This document shows, one piece after another, positions 4,747 to 6,206 of a DNA stretch of 6,206 nt; the stretch's first letter is position 1; each line of letters opens with the position of its first letter. Under the pieces are notes generated by a model. The model worked only from the letters and a program-made list of their open reading frames with translations, made no database searches and was not told where the DNA came from. The DNA comes from Chloroflexota bacterium (GTDB lineage: Bacteria; Chloroflexota; Anaerolineae; Aggregatilineales; UBA2796). The translations under genes were made by a program, and so were the position numbers. The stretch covers positions 1 through 6,206 of the forward strand of contig RFIM01000108.1 in assembly GCA_003695215.1 (NCBI GenBank). The letters are read 5' to 3'.

Positions 4747-5736
4747 ATGACTGAAAAACGCAAGCGACGCTTGCCACGTTGGCTGATTGTTGTCGCGATC
4801 ATCGTCATCGTGCTGATGATCTTGCCGTACTTCTTGCCTGTCACGGCTGCCAATGCCGATCCGCGCGCACTCGCCGATCCAAATGGCAAGTTCGTCAGGC
4901 TCAACGGCGCAGAAATCTACTACGTAGCCTATGGCGAGCAAAATGCGCCTGCAGTTATCTTTCTGCATGGCTTGTTTGGCAGCGCCTTCTCTTGGCGCAA
5001 GAATTTAGAAGCGGTAGCAGCAGCAGGCTATCGCGCCATTGCCTTCGATCGCGTCGGCGCAGGGCTGAGCGATAAGCGCGAGTCGCTCGACTTTTCGCAT
5101 GCCGCAGGCGCCGATCTGGTTGCGGCGCTGCTCGATGCCTTGCAGATCGAGCGCGCTACCATCGTCGGGCACAGCGCAGGCGGCAACGTGTTAGCGCACT
5201 TCGCCTTGCGGCATCCTGAGCGGGTGCAGGCTCTAGTGATCGTCGATGGTGCCATCATCGGCGCCAGCGGCGCGCCGCCTTTTGTCAGCGCTTTGGTCGC
5301 CTTCCCGCCGATCCAGCGTTGGGCACGCGTGCTGCTCAACGCCTTGCTAACCGAAGCGCGCCTGGCTGAGGCGGTTCAAGCCTTCTACGTCAAGAAAGAC
5401 TGGCTGACCGAGGCCGATCTAGCGGGCTATTGGCGTCCTTTCCAGGTGGCGGGCTGGGATATCGGCTTGTTGGGCTTAGTGCGCGATGCAGCCGCCAACA
5501 AATTGAGCGACGATCAAGTGGCGCAGCTGGCTAAGTTTGCCGAGCGCACTTTGATCATCTGGGGCGAGGCCGACACAGTCACGCCATTCGAGACAGGGCG
5601 CGAATTGGCTGCGCGCTTGCCAGGCGCGCAGCTAGTGAGCTACGCAGGCGTCGGCCATCAGCCGATGGAAGAGCTCGCCGACGCCTTCAATCGCGACTTG
5701 ATCGCCTTTCTCGAGCGCTATTCCCAAGTCAAGTGA
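4747..5736 (+). CDS. Membrane-anchored alpha/beta-hydrolase
   Basis: The 329-residue product begins with a basic stretch (KRKRRLPR) and one hydrophobic helix at about 12-30, so it is probably anchored in the membrane with the catalytic domain outside; PVTAANA could alternatively be read as a weak cleavage site. The hydrolase domain has the oxyanion motif FLHGLFGS (72-79), the strand-four motif AFDRVGAGLSD (99-109), the nucleophile elbow G-H-S143-A-G-G, the acid at Asp276 (WGEADTVTP) and His304 (GVGHQPME). The Ser-Asp-His triad is complete and the helical cap covers about 168-250. The family includes esterases, C-C bond hydrolases and haloperoxidase-like enzymes; the substrate is unknown. The nearest GGAG (4724-4727) is too far from the ATG to be a good ribosome binding site, so expression is probably modest or coupled. 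A 79-bp gap separates it from the GAF gene. Its last 19 bp overlap the convergent gene on the minus strand. Confidence 0.87.
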   Translation: MTEKRKRRLPRWLIVVAIIVIVLMILPYFLPVTAANADPRALADPNGKFVRLNGAEIYYVAYGEQNAPAVIFLHGLFGSAFSWRKNLEAVAAAGYRAIAFDRVGAGLSDKRESLDFSHAAGADLVAALLDALQIERATIVGHSAGGNVLAHFALRHPERVQALVIVDGAIIGASGAPPFVSALVAFPPIQRWARVLLNALLTEARLAEAVQAFYVKKDWLTEADLAGYWRPFQVAGWDIGLLGLVRDAAANKLSDDQVAQLAKFAERTLIIWGEADTVTPFETGRELAARLPGAQLVSYAGVGHQPMEELADAFNRDLIAFLERYSQVK

Positions 5737-6206
5737 AAGATTGTATGTGTGCCGCCTTGGTGTTGGCGCGGTACTTCAGGATCGTATGCGACCTTGAAGT
5801 GCGTGCCACGCGGCAAGAATCGCTTAGCTACGCCATAGATGTAGCCGTAGATCATGTCGTCAGGATAGGGCGTGTTGGTGATGTACTTCAAGTGCTTCTC
5901 GCCGACTTGCTCTACGATATAGCGGCCTGGATCGCCCGTGCCGCGATGATTGATATCGTGCAGCTTGCTCAGCAGCGTCAGCTTCTCAACCAGCGGCGCG
6001 CTCTCCATCTCAGGCGGCAAAACAGCATTATCGATGATCGCCATGCCAACGCTGACCAAATGGCTGGAGGTATTCTCAGGATTCTTGAACCAATCGGCGA
6101 ATACCTCGATAAACTTGTCCACAGGGTACCACGCATCAGGCTTGAGCTGATCAACGCCATGCTTGCGCAGCGAATCCATGACTTCATCGCCCAGCATGTG
6201 GTTGAA
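5718..6206 (-). CDS. Unrecognised protein, C-terminal 162 residues, truncated by window edge
   Basis: The minus-strand frame is open from the window edge (FNHMLGDEV...) to TAG at 5720-5718. An ATG at 6197 exists, but FNH in the same frame precedes it and the reading runs off the edge, so it is treated as partial. Visible features: a helical start with WYPVDKFIEVFADWF, a helix with HLVSVGMAIIDNAVLP, a central KLHDINHRGTG, then ITNTPYPDDMIYGYIYGVAKRFLP and a C-terminal beta hairpin ending GGTHTIFHLTW. The order WYP helix, then PYP-xx-GxxxG helix, then a final strand ending in TW is loosely reminiscent of V4R/haem-NO-binding-like sensor folds. No cysteine cluster or haem ligand can be assigned, so no function is claimed. 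The gene is convergent with the hydrolase gene and their 3' ends overlap by 19 bp. The real coding status is supported by the long, compositionally normal frame. Confidence 0.75.
   Translation of the reverse strand, partial: FNHMLGDEVMDSLRKHGVDQLKPDAWYPVDKFIEVFADWFKNPENTSSHLVSVGMAIIDNAVLPPEMESAPLVEKLTLLSKLHDINHRGTGDPGRYIVEQVGEKHLKYITNTPYPDDMIYGYIYGVAKRFLPRGTHFKVAYDPEVPRQHQGGTHTIFHLTWE

Overview
The window looks like chromosomal DNA from a member of the Chloroflexota (green non-sulfur lineage, Anaerolineae/Caldilineae-like). This is inferred from style, not from a marker gene: a secreted protein with a Thr/Pro linker and SH3-like repeats ending in GWxAEGDxxxYWxEP-type motifs, a stand-alone GAF protein with a C-terminal coiled coil, and moderately high GC. 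No tRNA, rRNA, CRISPR array or transposase was seen.

Layout. 1-93 (minus) is the 5' end of a small thioredoxin-fold protein of the CPSH type. 94-632 has no intact gene, but 285-488 (minus) is a decayed copy of the 5' end of the MaoC gene found intact further right. 633-1637 (plus) encodes an exported protein made of three 97-residue SH3-like repeats and ends at a clear terminator (1648-1675). 1692-1772 (minus) is a decayed copy of that gene's leader. From 1898 to 5736 there is a co-directional cluster: a MaoC-type acyl-CoA hydratase, a CitE/CLYBL-type CoA-ester lyase (4-bp ATGA overlap), a four-helix membrane protein with histidines in its helices, a GAF-domain protein and a membrane-anchored alpha/beta hydrolase. 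At the right edge, on the minus strand, is the C-terminal 162 residues of an unrecognised protein whose stop lies inside the 3' end of the hydrolase gene.

Main observation. About 430 bp at 282-713 is an inverted, diverged copy (about 80% identical where it aligns without gaps) of about 410 bp at 1692-2102. Each arm contains the 5' end of a MaoC gene, a shared intergenic segment and the 5' end of the SH3-repeat gene, arranged divergently. In the left arm the SH3 side is alive and the MaoC side is dead; in the right arm the reverse holds. The simplest reading is that the SH3 gene and maoC were once divergent neighbours sharing one intergenic region, and that the SH3 gene was flipped by an event that duplicated that region, after which the redundant half of each copy decayed.

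How the genes may work together. MaoC hydratase plus CLYBL-type lyase make a plausible two-step route: hydration of a branched unsaturated dicarboxylyl-CoA (mesaconyl-, itaconyl- or methylglutaconyl-CoA type), then retro-Claisen cleavage to acetyl-CoA plus a keto acid. The exact substrate cannot be read from sequence. The membrane, GAF and hydrolase genes follow on the same strand, but a shared function is not evident.
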